From the NCBI GenBank assembly GCA_964419545.1, contig CAYQQU010000007.1, forward strand, positions 85,395-149,394: DNA of 64,000 nt. The letters are read 5' to 3'. Numbering within the stretch: the stretch's first letter is position 1; the number at the start of each line of letters is the position of its first letter. Positions 25,145-33,946 of the stretch are shown here, piece by piece. The position numbers were made by a program, and so were the translations under genes. Below the pieces are notes generated by a model. The model did no database searches, was not told where the DNA came from, and saw only the letters and a program-made list of their open reading frames with translations. This DNA comes from CAYQQU01 sp964419545. Lineage in GTDB: Bacteria; Bacteroidota; Bacteroidia; Chitinophagales; Saprospiraceae.

Positions 25145-26128
25145 TTAGAAAGTTCCGGCGGCTTCGCGGTACACCACGGCGGTCATTACCCGCCCGACAG
25201 CGCGCAGGGTGCGGACATCGATGATGTCGAGGTTGTCATTGTGGGTGTGCCAATGATCGCCAAAACCTTTGTTTTGGGAGTTGAGCGGCAGGTTGATCAC
25301 GTCGATCATCGGAATGCCGGCAATGGTGTTGACGAAGTAGTGGTCGTCGGTGACGCCGCCGCCGTTGACGTTGACGAAGTAGTTGCCGTAGCCCATGCGG
25401 TTGGCGAGGGTCCATACTTTATCGACGAGTTGGGGGGCGAAATAAACAGAATATTGCTCCTTGGGGAAGCGGGCGCCTTTTGCGCCTACCATATCCAGGA
25501 GGATGCCGTAGTCGGGGCGGGCGTGCGGCTGGCGGGACCAGTACTGGGAGCCCAGCCCCCAGGTCTCGTCATCGCCCCCGTTCTCCCCCTGGTCTTCGAC
25601 GTCGAAGAGCACCAGGTCGACGCCCAGGTCGATGGGATTTTCTTTGAGCAGGCGGGCGATCTCCAGAATGACGGCAACCCCGCTGGCGCCGTCGTCGGCC
25701 CCGAGGATCGCTTCATCCTGTCGCTCGGTGCTGAGGGGCGAGTCGGCCAGGTGGCGCGAATCCCAGTGCGCCGCCAGCATAATGCGCTTGCGGTTGTCCG
25801 GGTTGTACTGGGCGATGATATTGGTCGCGTTGAGGGTCTCTCCCGTGTAGCGTTCCACCTGGAAGTCCTGTTCGATGACCTTGGCGTCAAATCGCTCGAA
25901 CTGCGCGACGAGCCACTCCTTGCATTCGCGATGGGCTTCGGTGTTGGGTACGCGCGGCCCGAAAGATACCTGCCCGGCCAGGTAGGCGTAGGCGGAGTCG
26001 TGCTCGAAGCGCGGAACGGTTATGGTTTTCTTTTCCTCCTGCTCCGGGGGCGGCGGATCGTTTTTACAGGCGACGGCCGTCAGGAAGAGCATCGCCCAGA
26101 TGAGGGACAGGCGAAAGAGCTGTTGCAT
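25145..26128 (-). CDS. Type II glutaminyl cyclase (M28-fold) lipoprotein
   Basis: The enzyme converts N-terminal Gln of exported proteins to pyroglutamate. The sequence matches the Bacteroidota periplasmic type, as in Porphyromonas: QVSFGPRVPNTEAH, then the zinc-ligand segments GADDGASG and DVEDQGE, LLDMVGA, DDHYFV and GFGDHWHTHNDN. I start it at the ATG at 26128, giving the lipoprotein signal MQQLFRLSLIWAMLFLTAVAC. A longer in-frame start would overlap thiL. It follows thiL by four bases. A general M28 aminopeptidase is the main alternative. The Gln-first exported proteins in this window are plausible substrates. Confidence 0.82.
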   Translation of the reverse strand: MQQLFRLSLIWAMLFLTAVACKNDPPPPEQEEKKTITVPRFEHDSAYAYLAGQVSFGPRVPNTEAHRECKEWLVAQFERFDAKVIEQDFQVERYTGETLNATNIIAQYNPDNRKRIMLAAHWDSRHLADSPLSTERQDEAILGADDGASGVAVILEIARLLKENPIDLGVDLVLFDVEDQGENGGDDETWGLGSQYWSRQPHARPDYGILLDMVGAKGARFPKEQYSVYFAPQLVDKVWTLANRMGYGNYFVNVNGGGVTDDHYFVNTIAGIPMIDVINLPLNSQNKGFGDHWHTHNDNLDIIDVRTLRAVGRVMTAVVYREAAGTF

Positions 26129-26132
26129 GTTT

Positions 26133-27194
26133 TTATTGCTTTTCTTTGTTAGGATCAAAATGCCGCCATCCCTGCGCCTGGAGCGGATGGATATTACCGC
26201 CGATGGTATGTAGCTTCACGCCCTCCGCCGCGGCCACCATTTCGCCCATGATGTAAATGTCGGGCAGGTATTTGACTTTTTCCACATCTCCGGGATCGAT
26301 GGTGAACAGCAGTTCGTAATCTTCTCCGCCGCTCAGGGCGCAGGTGATCGGGTCCATGTTGAAGTCGATGGCCTGCAGCTTGGCGTCGGGATGAATAGGC
26401 ACGCCGCTTTCTTCGATAAAAGCGCCGAGCCCGGACGATTTGCAGAGATGAAAAACCTCGGAAGCTACCCCGTCGGAGACGTCGATCATGGCCGTGGGCG
26501 TCAGTTCGGCTTTGCGAAAACGTTCGATCATATCGTTGCGCGCTTCGGGTTTGAGCTGCCGCTCGATGAGGTAGGGGCGGTCGCTGAGATCGGGCTGCAG
26601 GTCGGGATTATCCAGAAAAAGTTGCTTCTCGCGCTCCAGGAGTTGCAGCCCCAGGTAAGCGGCTCCTACATTGCCGGTGATGCAGAGCAAGTCGCCTTCC
26701 CGGGCGCCGTCCCGATAGGTCAGTTTACCGGGTTCGCCCTGCCCGAGGGCGGTCACACTGATGATCAGTCCGCGGTTGGAGGAAGTGGTATCGCCGCCGA
26801 CGAGGTCGACCTGATAGCGTTCGCAAGCCAGGTAAATACCGGCGTAGATCTCTTCGAGCGCTTCAACGGAAAAGCGATTGGACAGGGCGATGGAAACCGT
26901 GATCTGCCGGGGAACGGCATTCATGGCATAGATGTCGGAGAGGTTGACCACCACGGATTTGTAGCCCAGGTGTTTCAGCGGCGTATAAGTCAGGTCAAAA
27001 TGAATGCCCTCCACCAGCATGTCGGTGGAAACGACGGTCAGAAACCCCTGGTTGTCGATAACCGCCGCGTCGTCGCCTACGCCTTTCACGGTAGAAGGCT
27101 GGGTGATCCGGGCTTTACCGGTGAGGTGGTCGATGAGCCCGAACTCGCCGAGTTCGTTGACATCTGTGCGCTTGGGTGGTTGTGGTTCCGTCAT
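26133..27194 (-). CDS. thiL: Thiamine-monophosphate kinase
   Basis: This cytosolic kinase phosphorylates thiamine monophosphate to the diphosphate, the active cofactor. The 353-residue protein has the AIR-synthase-like fold with the N-terminal EFGLIDHLT and GVGDDAAVID, the VSTDMLVEGIHFD metal-binding segment, and VGGDTTSSNRG and DVSDG motifs. Bacteroidota ThiL proteins usually have about 345 residues. It sits in a minus-strand run with a thioredoxin upstream and the glutaminyl cyclase four bases downstream. No other thiamine gene is near. Confidence 0.93.
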   Translation of the reverse strand: MTEPQPPKRTDVNELGEFGLIDHLTGKARITQPSTVKGVGDDAAVIDNQGFLTVVSTDMLVEGIHFDLTYTPLKHLGYKSVVVNLSDIYAMNAVPRQITVSIALSNRFSVEALEEIYAGIYLACERYQVDLVGGDTTSSNRGLIISVTALGQGEPGKLTYRDGAREGDLLCITGNVGAAYLGLQLLEREKQLFLDNPDLQPDLSDRPYLIERQLKPEARNDMIERFRKAELTPTAMIDVSDGVASEVFHLCKSSGLGAFIEESGVPIHPDAKLQAIDFNMDPITCALSGGEDYELLFTIDPGDVEKVKYLPDIYIMGEMVAAAEGVKLHTIGGNIHPLQAQGWRHFDPNKEKQ

Positions 27195-27266
27195 ATATGC
27201 TATTCTCCCGGCCTGATTTGTTGCCGGGCTTCGTAAAGTAAAGCAATAAACCGCCGGATTTGTTGG

Positions 27267-28433
27267 CTAGCCCTTGATTTGTTTGAGGTAATAATCGACG
27301 TGGCGCACGGCCATGGGGCCGTCGGCTTCCGCCAGCTTGCGGGCTTCCTGCAGAACGGTTTCGGCCGATTCGATCTTACCCTGCTGAGCCAAGATATCCG
27401 CGTAGGTCAGTAGGTGTTTGTAAGATTGTTTTGCTTTGGCGGCGCGGGCGGCGAATTTCTCGGCAAGTTTTACGGCTTTTTTGCTACCCGGCAGCACCTC
27501 GGCGATGTTCTGGGCGAGCAGGGCCAGTTCGGCGGGATCGTCGGCCACGATTTTGGCGCCGTATTTTTTGGCGGTTTTCAGGAACTTCTTTTCGTCCTTC
27601 ATGACCTGGTAAAACTCCATCTCGGTGTTGAGGCGAAAAGCCGTCGCGCGCTCCGGATAGTGGTCTTCCATTTTATCGACGGCTTCTTCGATCAGGGATT
27701 CCATTTTGAATTCCACGCCTTTCTGAGCGGTAGCTTCGCAGGCCAGCCGCACCTTTTCCTTGACTTCTGCCTCGGAAGTCAGCTGGATGATCTGGTCTTT
27801 GTGTTCCGCCATCAATCCGAAGATCCGGGAATCGGCTTCCGTGACGGCTTCTAAAATGAAGCGGAGGTTAAAGTCGGAAGTGAGGTCGTCCTGGTCGCGC
27901 AGGTACTCATTGGCGATGGCGAGGCTGGGTTTACCGGCTTTGTTGAGCGCGCGCACGTAGTTGAAAACGAGTTCCGGATCGCGATCGCCGGCTTCGTAAG
28001 CCTCGGCATACTCGCCGCTGCGGTCGATTTTGCCGAGCGCCTGCTCGCCCAGCTTGATGAAACCCTCTACCTGCTGGGCGCCCCGCACTTGTTGTACGAC
28101 CTCACCGGTATAGTCGATGAAAAAGAGCGTCGGGAAAGCGGATACCGGGTACTTTTTGCGAAACGTGATCCCCTCGCCTTTTTCCATATCCAGTTTGAGG
28201 TTGACGAAGTTTTTATTGTAAAACGCGCCCACCTTGTCGTCGGTGAATACATACTTCGCCATTCGCTTGCAAGGGCCGCACCACTCGGCGAAGGCGTCGA
28301 CGAAGATGATTTTATCCTGTTTTTTGGCTTCGGCCATGGCTTCCTCCCAAGTCCCCTCGAAAAAGTCGATTCCCTGGGCAATACTACTGCCCGCGATGAG
28401 CAGGCATAGAACAAAGAGCGACCAACGTATCAT
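27267..28433 (-). CDS. Exported thioredoxin-fold protein
   Basis: A periplasmic thioredoxin domain covers about residues 20-130 and has the active site WCGPCKRM. The remaining about 250 residues are helical and TPR-like (repeated Ala/Glu/Lys helices). I start it at the ATG at 28433, since the upstream in-frame start is TTG. This gives the signal peptide MIRWSLFVLCLLIAGSSIA, then Gln first. Such proteins act in disulfide exchange or stress roles at the envelope. The partner proteins are unknown. It lies 72 bases before thiL on the same strand. Confidence 0.85.
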   Translation of the reverse strand: MIRWSLFVLCLLIAGSSIAQGIDFFEGTWEEAMAEAKKQDKIIFVDAFAEWCGPCKRMAKYVFTDDKVGAFYNKNFVNLKLDMEKGEGITFRKKYPVSAFPTLFFIDYTGEVVQQVRGAQQVEGFIKLGEQALGKIDRSGEYAEAYEAGDRDPELVFNYVRALNKAGKPSLAIANEYLRDQDDLTSDFNLRFILEAVTEADSRIFGLMAEHKDQIIQLTSEAEVKEKVRLACEATAQKGVEFKMESLIEEAVDKMEDHYPERATAFRLNTEMEFYQVMKDEKKFLKTAKKYGAKIVADDPAELALLAQNIAEVLPGSKKAVKLAEKFAARAAKAKQSYKHLLTYADILAQQGKIESAETVLQEARKLAEADGPMAVRHVDYYLKQIKG

Positions 28434-28475
28434 AGTTTTTCCTTTTTTCTTCAAAGATATGGTTTCGGCCAGACT

Positions 28476-29030
28476 CTATTCACCCTCCAGGCCTTGCTCC
28501 TGGAATTTGCGCACCAGGTCGTCGGGCGTTTCCGCTGCCTGCAGAGCCTGCAACAACAGCTCGGCATCCTTGGCGAGGTAGTGTTCCGAATGTCGCTGCA
28601 GGAAATACTGGTAATAGCGCGCTGCCCGGGCGCTGTCGCGCAAATCCTGGTCGGCAGTAAACCCCTGCAGGAAGAGGGCTTCCGGCGCTCGCTCGAAATC
28701 TTCGTAATTGCGGTTCACCAGCCCCCACAGGATGATAGCTTTTTCGATCTCCCCGGCGCCTCGCGCCACGTCGGCTGCCCGGAACACCAGGGCCGCGGCG
28801 GCGGTATCCGCGGGATATTTTTCGATCAGCAGCTCCGTCTTTTCAACGATCTGTAAAGCGGCGCCGGTATCGAAGCGAGTACCTGGCGAGGCGGCTAGCT
28901 GGGTTTCCAGGGCCCGGATCTCCTCCTTGATCTGAGCGGCGTTCTTTTCCCGGTCCGGCGAATCGGAGGGTGCGCCGCAGGCGCCGAGCAGGAAAGCAAA
29001 ACCAACCGCTGCAAAATAAGCGTTGCGCAT
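28476..29030 (-). CDS. TPR-like lipoprotein
   Basis: The 184-residue protein has a lipoprotein signal (MRNAYFAAVGFAFLLGAC) with the start at ATG 29030; the longer frame begins with TTG. After the Cys come a charged linker and short repeated helices (ALQIVEKTELLIEKYPADTAAAA, ARAARYYQYFLQRHSEHYLA) that resemble tetratricopeptide units, a protein-binding scaffold. I do not recognise a named family. It is the first gene of the minus-strand run that continues with the thioredoxin, so a joint envelope role is possible. Confidence 0.75.
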   Translation of the reverse strand: MRNAYFAAVGFAFLLGACGAPSDSPDREKNAAQIKEEIRALETQLAASPGTRFDTGAALQIVEKTELLIEKYPADTAAAALVFRAADVARGAGEIEKAIILWGLVNRNYEDFERAPEALFLQGFTADQDLRDSARAARYYQYFLQRHSEHYLAKDAELLLQALQAAETPDDLVRKFQEQGLEGE

Positions 29031-29150
29031 TTTTTTGCACAAAACTACGTACTTCCGGCCTCACCGAAAAGTTTACCTCCCGGCGGTGCTTAAACATTTG
29101 TGCCGTTCCGCAGTCAAAGGAACCAAAATCCGGGTTAACCACATGTTGAA

Positions 29151-30521
29151 ATGAACAAGATCAAGCACCTCTACAGCCGTGCGGGTTTCGGACTGAGCCC
29201 CGATGAATGGCGCCAACGTCGCGATTGGTCGGTCGAAAAAGCCGTCGCCGATCTTTTTACTCCGCAGCGGGAGGCTGTCGATTTACCCGTCCCGGAGCCG
29301 CCGTCGGTGGCCTGGCGACAGCTTTCCAAAGAACAGATCCGGGATTTGCGCATGCAGGAACGCCGGCGCGTCGCCGATTGCGCCGCCGAATGGATGCTGC
29401 GCATGGGAGCCGCCGGCGAAGACGCTTTACTGGAGCGCATGACGCTCTTCTGGCACGGCCACTTCGCCTGCACGATCCGGCAGGCCAAACTCGGCGCCGC
29501 CTACCTCAATACGCTGCGCCGCCACGCCCTGGGCAGTTTCCGGGAGCTGACGCAGGCCGTGGCCCGCGATGTGGCTATGATCCGCTTCCTGAACAACCAG
29601 CAGAACCGCAAAGAACAGCCCAATGAAAACTTCGCCCGCGAACTGCTCGAATTGTTCACCATCGGGCGCGGGCAGTACTCGGAGCGCGACATTAAAGAGG
29701 CGGCCCGTGCCTTTACCGGTTGGTCGAGTAATCTGCAGGGAGATTTCGTGTTCCGGGAACGCTGGCACGACTACGGCATGAAAGAATTCTTCGGCCGGTC
29801 GGGACGGTTTAACGGGAACGATATCGTCGATATGGTGCTGGACCGGCGCGAAACGGCCGAACACTTGGTTCGCAAACTTTACCGCTACTTCGTCCATCCC
29901 GTCCCCGACGAAGGGCGCGTGCAGGCGCTGGCCGCACAGTACTACGAGTCGGACTACGACACGGGCGCCCTTATGCGCGCCATACTGGGATCGGATTGGT
30001 TCTATGCGTCCGGGAACATGGGGGTGATGATCAAGTCTCCGGTTTCGCTGCTGGCCGGAATGATCCGTACCTTATCCATCGCTATCGACGAGCCGCAGCC
30101 CCTGATCATACTGCAGCGGGCGCTCGGCCAGCAGCTTTTCAACCCGCCCAATGTCGCCGGCTGGCCGGGCGACAAAGCCTGGATCGACAATGCGACGCTC
30201 ATGCTGCGGCTCAATCTTCCCGGCATGATCCTCAGCAATGCGCAATATGATTTCCGGCCCAAAGACAGCTTGAAGGCTTCGTCGGGCGCCGCCGCCATCC
30301 GGAAGCTTCAGGTTCGGATCGATCTGGCGCCCTTGCAGGCAGCGGTGGCGGAGCATTCCGAACGAGAGGCCATTGCAGTGCTGCGCGAATATCTGCTGGC
30401 GACGCCCACCGGCGTCAGCGATGAGCTATTATTCCGGGCGGCCGGCGGAGCCGGTCGGGAGGAGTTTGTAAGAAACGCGGTCGGGCGCATTATGTCCTTG
30501 CCGGAATATCAGGTTTGTTAA
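29151..30521 (+). CDS. DUF1800 family protein
   Basis: This 456-residue protein matches DUF1800, a family that is nearly always encoded next to DUF1501. Visible motifs are the N-terminal HLYSRAGFGLSPDEW, FWHGHFAC, NENFARELLELFTIG and REAARAFTGW-type sequence (AARAFTGW), and LNPPNVAGWPGD-like FNPPNVAGWPG near the end. No signal peptide is obvious. Function is not established; proposals include handling of exported proteins or pigments. The DUF1501 ATG follows 10 bases after the stop, so the two genes form an operon. Confidence 0.9.
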   Translation: MNKIKHLYSRAGFGLSPDEWRQRRDWSVEKAVADLFTPQREAVDLPVPEPPSVAWRQLSKEQIRDLRMQERRRVADCAAEWMLRMGAAGEDALLERMTLFWHGHFACTIRQAKLGAAYLNTLRRHALGSFRELTQAVARDVAMIRFLNNQQNRKEQPNENFARELLELFTIGRGQYSERDIKEAARAFTGWSSNLQGDFVFRERWHDYGMKEFFGRSGRFNGNDIVDMVLDRRETAEHLVRKLYRYFVHPVPDEGRVQALAAQYYESDYDTGALMRAILGSDWFYASGNMGVMIKSPVSLLAGMIRTLSIAIDEPQPLIILQRALGQQLFNPPNVAGWPGDKAWIDNATLMLRLNLPGMILSNAQYDFRPKDSLKASSGAAAIRKLQVRIDLAPLQAAVAEHSEREAIAVLREYLLATPTGVSDELLFRAAGGAGREEFVRNAVGRIMSLPEYQVC

Positions 30522-30531
30522 AAAATTGAGC

Positions 30532-31722
30532 ATGAAACGCAGAGCATTTCTCAAAAAATCCGCCCTCGCTTCCACCGCCCTGTGGGCGCCCCGGTTTTTA
30601 CAGGCCTGGGCGGGAATGCCGGTCGAGAACAGCCGGCGGGGAAACAACCTCGTTGTGGTGCAGCTGTCGGGGGGAAATGACGGGCTGAACACCGTCGTCC
30701 CCTACCGCAACGATATTTATTACCGGGAGCGGCCCCGCCTCGCCATTTCCCGTTCGGAAGTGCTGACCATTACCGACGAGCTGGGTTTTCACCCGGCCCT
30801 GTCGCCCCTGCGGGAGCTTTGGGACGAGGGTTGGCTTTCGATCGTCAACAATGTCGGGTATCCCAACCCCAATCGCTCCCATTTCCGGTCGATGGACATC
30901 TGGCACACGGCCAGCGACAGTCAGGAATACCTGAGCACGGGATGGCTGGGGCGCTACCTGGACAGCAGTTGCGCCGGCTGTCATCAACCGCACCATGCGA
31001 TCGAAGTAGACGAAAGCCTCAGCCTGGCGCTGAAGGGCGAGCAGCAACGCGGTTTCGCTATGCGTAACCCCGGCCGAATGAAGCGTGCAGCCGATAATCG
31101 TTTCCTGCGGGCCGTCGCGGAGACGGAGGCGCACGCCCACGAAAGCGTCGCTTATCTTTATAAAACGCTGGTGAACACTCAGGCCTCAGCCGATTACCTG
31201 CATCAGCAGGCTCAGCACTTTCGGTCGAAAGCGGACTACCCCGCCGACGGGTTCGGCCGCGACCTGCGGCAGATCGCCGAGTTGATCATGGCGGATACGG
31301 ACACACAGATCTACTACGTCAGCCTCACCGGCTTCGACACCCACGCCAACCAGAAGGGACGGCAGGAAAGGTTGCTGGCGCAGTACGCCGAGGGGATGCG
31401 TGCGTTTGTCAGGGACCTCGATCAGCATGGGTTGCTGGACAACACGCTGATCCTGACCTTCAGTGAATTCGGGCGGCGCGTCGGGCAGAATGCTTCCGGC
31501 GGCACCGATCACGGCACCGCCAACAACGTGTTCCTGATGGGGGGGCAACTGAAAAAGCCGGGCTTTCTCAACGAAGGCCCCGACCTGAGTCGCCTCGATC
31601 AGGGGGATCTGATCTACCAGGTTGATTTTCGTGAAATCTACGCCACCACGCTCAATCGCTGGCTCGGTGCAGATGCAGACGTCCTGCTGGGACGTTCCTT
31701 TGACGGGCTGCCGTTCGTCTGA
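30532..31722 (+). CDS. DUF1501 family protein with Tat-type signal
   Basis: This 396-residue protein starts at ATG 30532 (a TTG lies six bases earlier). The N-terminus MKRRAFLKKSALASTALW has the twin-arginine pattern RRAFLKK, so export of a folded protein by the Tat pathway is likely. The core has VVQLSGGNDGLNTVVPY and the alkaline-phosphatase-superfamily-like ending FSEFGRRVGQNASGGTDHGTAN. These residues resemble a metal-binding sulfatase fold. It is paired with the DUF1800 gene upstream. Confidence 0.9.
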   Translation: MKRRAFLKKSALASTALWAPRFLQAWAGMPVENSRRGNNLVVVQLSGGNDGLNTVVPYRNDIYYRERPRLAISRSEVLTITDELGFHPALSPLRELWDEGWLSIVNNVGYPNPNRSHFRSMDIWHTASDSQEYLSTGWLGRYLDSSCAGCHQPHHAIEVDESLSLALKGEQQRGFAMRNPGRMKRAADNRFLRAVAETEAHAHESVAYLYKTLVNTQASADYLHQQAQHFRSKADYPADGFGRDLRQIAELIMADTDTQIYYVSLTGFDTHANQKGRQERLLAQYAEGMRAFVRDLDQHGLLDNTLILTFSEFGRRVGQNASGGTDHGTANNVFLMGGQLKKPGFLNEGPDLSRLDQGDLIYQVDFREIYATTLNRWLGADADVLLGRSFDGLPFV

Positions 31723-31739
31723 CCACTCAGTTTCGTCGG

Positions 31740-32462
31740 TTAGTGGTACTGGTAAGGAGAAAGGCCGGATAGAACAGGGGCCGGCTGAACGCAGAGATGC
31801 TCGAGTTCTTCGAGCGTACCGGCGAAAACATTGAAATCGACGTTCCCGTCGATGCCGGCGAGGCGCCCCCGGTTGCCGTATTGCCAGAAACGCCACTGAC
31901 TGCCGTTGGCGAGCGTCGGCTCCCGGCTGTTGTACCGGGCGATCCAGAGCGGATAATCGTTGAAATGGCCGGCGAGGTATTTGTTGTAGAACTTGAGGTT
32001 GGTGTAGATAATGGGTTTGACGTTGTAATGGATTTCAGTCAGAAAAAGCCAGGTCTTCACCCCGGTGATCAGCCGGGCTTTGCTTACACCGTCGAGCACT
32101 TCGACGTCGAGCACCGGCGGCAGGTCGCCGACTTCCAATTCCACCCACTGCATAAAATTGCGGGCCTGGTCTTCGGCGGAAAAAGAGGGCCGGAAAAAAT
32201 GATAGGCCCCGCGGTAGATGCCCGCCCGCTTAATGTGGTCCCAATTCCGGCAATAGAGAGAATCGTTGAGCGTAATGCCTTCCGTTGCTTTGACGAAAGC
32301 GAAGTGGATATCCTGCTCCGCGACCGTGTCCCAGTCGATGAGAGCCTGGTAATGAGATACGTCGATGCCGTGCACCGCAAAACCGTCCATACGAACGGTA
32401 GGGCCCTGGCAGGAAAGCACGATACTGCCAAGCAGGACGGATATGCACAGGATCTTTCTCAT
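31740..32462 (-). CDS. GH25 lysozyme-like lipoprotein
   Basis: This glycoside hydrolase family 25 protein should cleave the beta-1,4 link of peptidoglycan. The start is ATG 32462, giving the lipoprotein signal RKILCISVLLGSIVLSC (Cys about 17). The catalytic pattern is clear: GIDVSHYQ at the start of the domain, FAFVKATEG, AYHFFRP, and DVEVLDG carrying the DxE catalytic pair. The catalytic domain fills most of the 241 residues, and no wall-binding domain is present. It converges with the DUF1501 gene, separated by 17 bases. Roles in wall remodelling or in digestion of other bacteria are both possible. Confidence 0.9.
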   Translation of the reverse strand: MRKILCISVLLGSIVLSCQGPTVRMDGFAVHGIDVSHYQALIDWDTVAEQDIHFAFVKATEGITLNDSLYCRNWDHIKRAGIYRGAYHFFRPSFSAEDQARNFMQWVELEVGDLPPVLDVEVLDGVSKARLITGVKTWLFLTEIHYNVKPIIYTNLKFYNKYLAGHFNDYPLWIARYNSREPTLANGSQWRFWQYGNRGRLAGIDGNVDFNVFAGTLEELEHLCVQPAPVLSGLSPYQYH

Positions 32463-32606
32463 TCTATCGGTCTCTCTCCGTGTTTGCCCGTTGTGAAGGG
32501 AACCGCCGGGCAAGCACGCTCCTTTCCTGAGATGGGGCCGGATGTCGGCGCCGTAATCGCGTGAAAGGAGCAGAATTCAATTCATTAAACTTTAAATATC
32601 GCCAAA

Positions 32607-32628
32607 AAAAGTTTTTTTGAAAACTTTT
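32607..32628. promoter_or_regulatory. AT-rich palindrome between GH25 and aminotransferase genes
   Basis: AAAAGTTTT (32607-32615) and AAAACTTTT (32620-32628) form a perfect 9-bp inverted repeat with the spacer TTTG. It lies between divergent genes, about 145 bases from the GH25 start and 113 from the aminotransferase start. It could be an operator, but an AT-rich palindrome of this length can occur by chance. Confidence 0.3.
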
Positions 32629-32740
32629 GTTACGCCTTTAATTTTTTAATAACACGCCTCTGGAAAAGTTTTACTGCTGACCGGTGGAAATTGTTGCGTC
32701 CCCGACGCTTTTTGTGAAGGGCCGCAGAAAATGTTAACCG

Positions 32741-33934
32741 ATGAACTTACGCCAGCTTTTTTTACGGCACGTCGCCCAAACCAGCCCCTTTCCGCTTTCG
32801 CTGGAAGTGGAGCGCGCGGCGGGCCTTTACCTTTACGATACTGCGGGAAAACGGTATCTCGACCTCATCGCCGGTATTGGGGTCAGCAGCCTCGGGCATT
32901 GTCATCCGCGGGTAATAGCGGCGGCCAAGGCCCAGCTCGACCGCTATCTGCACACGATGGTGTACGGAGAATACGTATTGGCCCCCCAGGTGCAACTGGC
33001 CGCACGCCTGACCGGTTTATTGCCGGAACGGTTGGATAGTGTTTATTTCGTAAATTCCGGAGCGGAAGCCACCGAAGGAGCGATGAAGCTGGCCAAGCGC
33101 TATACCGGTCGCGCTGAGATCGTCGCCTGCCGGTATGCTTACCACGGCAGCACCCAGGGCGCCGCCAGCCTTATGTCGCCCCGCGACTTTACCGAACCTT
33201 TCCTGCCCTTGTTGCCGGGCATTCGCCATATCGAATACAACTGTGCTTATTGTCTTCGCAGGATCACCGAACGAACAGCTGCGGTGATCGTGGAAACGGT
33301 TCAGGCGGAATGGGGGTTGCGCAAGCCCTTCGACGGCTACCTACAGCAGCTGCGTCGCCGTTGTGATGAGGTAGGCGCGTTGTTGATCTTCGACGAGATC
33401 CAGGCAGGATACGGGCGTACGGGCTCCCTTTTTGCTTTTGAACAGTATGATGTCGTACCCGATATACTGCTATTGGCCAAAGGAATGGGCGGCGGTATGC
33501 CCATCGGCGCTTTTATCGCCGCCAGGGAGATCATGAATACGCTTACCCACGACCCGGTGCTGGGACACATCACCACCTTTGGCGGCCATCCTGTGAGCTG
33601 CGCGGCGGCCCTGGCGACGCTCGATACCATTCTGGAAGAAAAACTGGCCGAGCAGGCGCCCGAAAAAGAAGCGCTGTTCCGTTCCTTGCTGCACCATCCC
33701 GAGATCATCGAGTTGCGCAGCGCCGGCCTTTGGATGGCGGTAGAAATGCGCGATTTCGATTTTGTTCAGGGAGTTATCGGGCGCTGCTTATCGCGCGGGC
33801 TCGTTACCGACTGGTTCCTCTTCAACAATCGGTCTTTGCGCATCGCGCCTCCGCTGATTATCGGAGCGGAAGAAATTCGCTGGGCCTGCGGCGTGATTCT
33901 CGAAGCCATCGAGGAAACGCGCCAGGAGCAGTGA
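32741..33934 (+). CDS. Class III PLP aminotransferase
   Basis: The 397-residue enzyme moves an amino group between an amino acid or amine and a keto acid with pyridoxal phosphate. Family motifs are NSGAEATEGAMKLAK (cofactor phosphate), IFDEIQAGYGRTG, and LLLAKGMGGGMPIGAF with the Schiff-base Lys. It resembles the acetylornithine/ornithine and 4-aminobutyrate transaminase group, but the substrate cannot be read from the sequence. It is not beside arginine genes. ATG 32741 fits the family start. The gene converges with rpoN and ends 12 bases before it. Confidence 0.87.
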   Translation: MNLRQLFLRHVAQTSPFPLSLEVERAAGLYLYDTAGKRYLDLIAGIGVSSLGHCHPRVIAAAKAQLDRYLHTMVYGEYVLAPQVQLAARLTGLLPERLDSVYFVNSGAEATEGAMKLAKRYTGRAEIVACRYAYHGSTQGAASLMSPRDFTEPFLPLLPGIRHIEYNCAYCLRRITERTAAVIVETVQAEWGLRKPFDGYLQQLRRRCDEVGALLIFDEIQAGYGRTGSLFAFEQYDVVPDILLLAKGMGGGMPIGAFIAAREIMNTLTHDPVLGHITTFGGHPVSCAAALATLDTILEEKLAEQAPEKEALFRSLLHHPEIIELRSAGLWMAVEMRDFDFVQGVIGRCLSRGLVTDWFLFNNRSLRIAPPLIIGAEEIRWACGVILEAIEETRQEQ

Positions 33935-33946
33935 CCGCTTGCTTTT

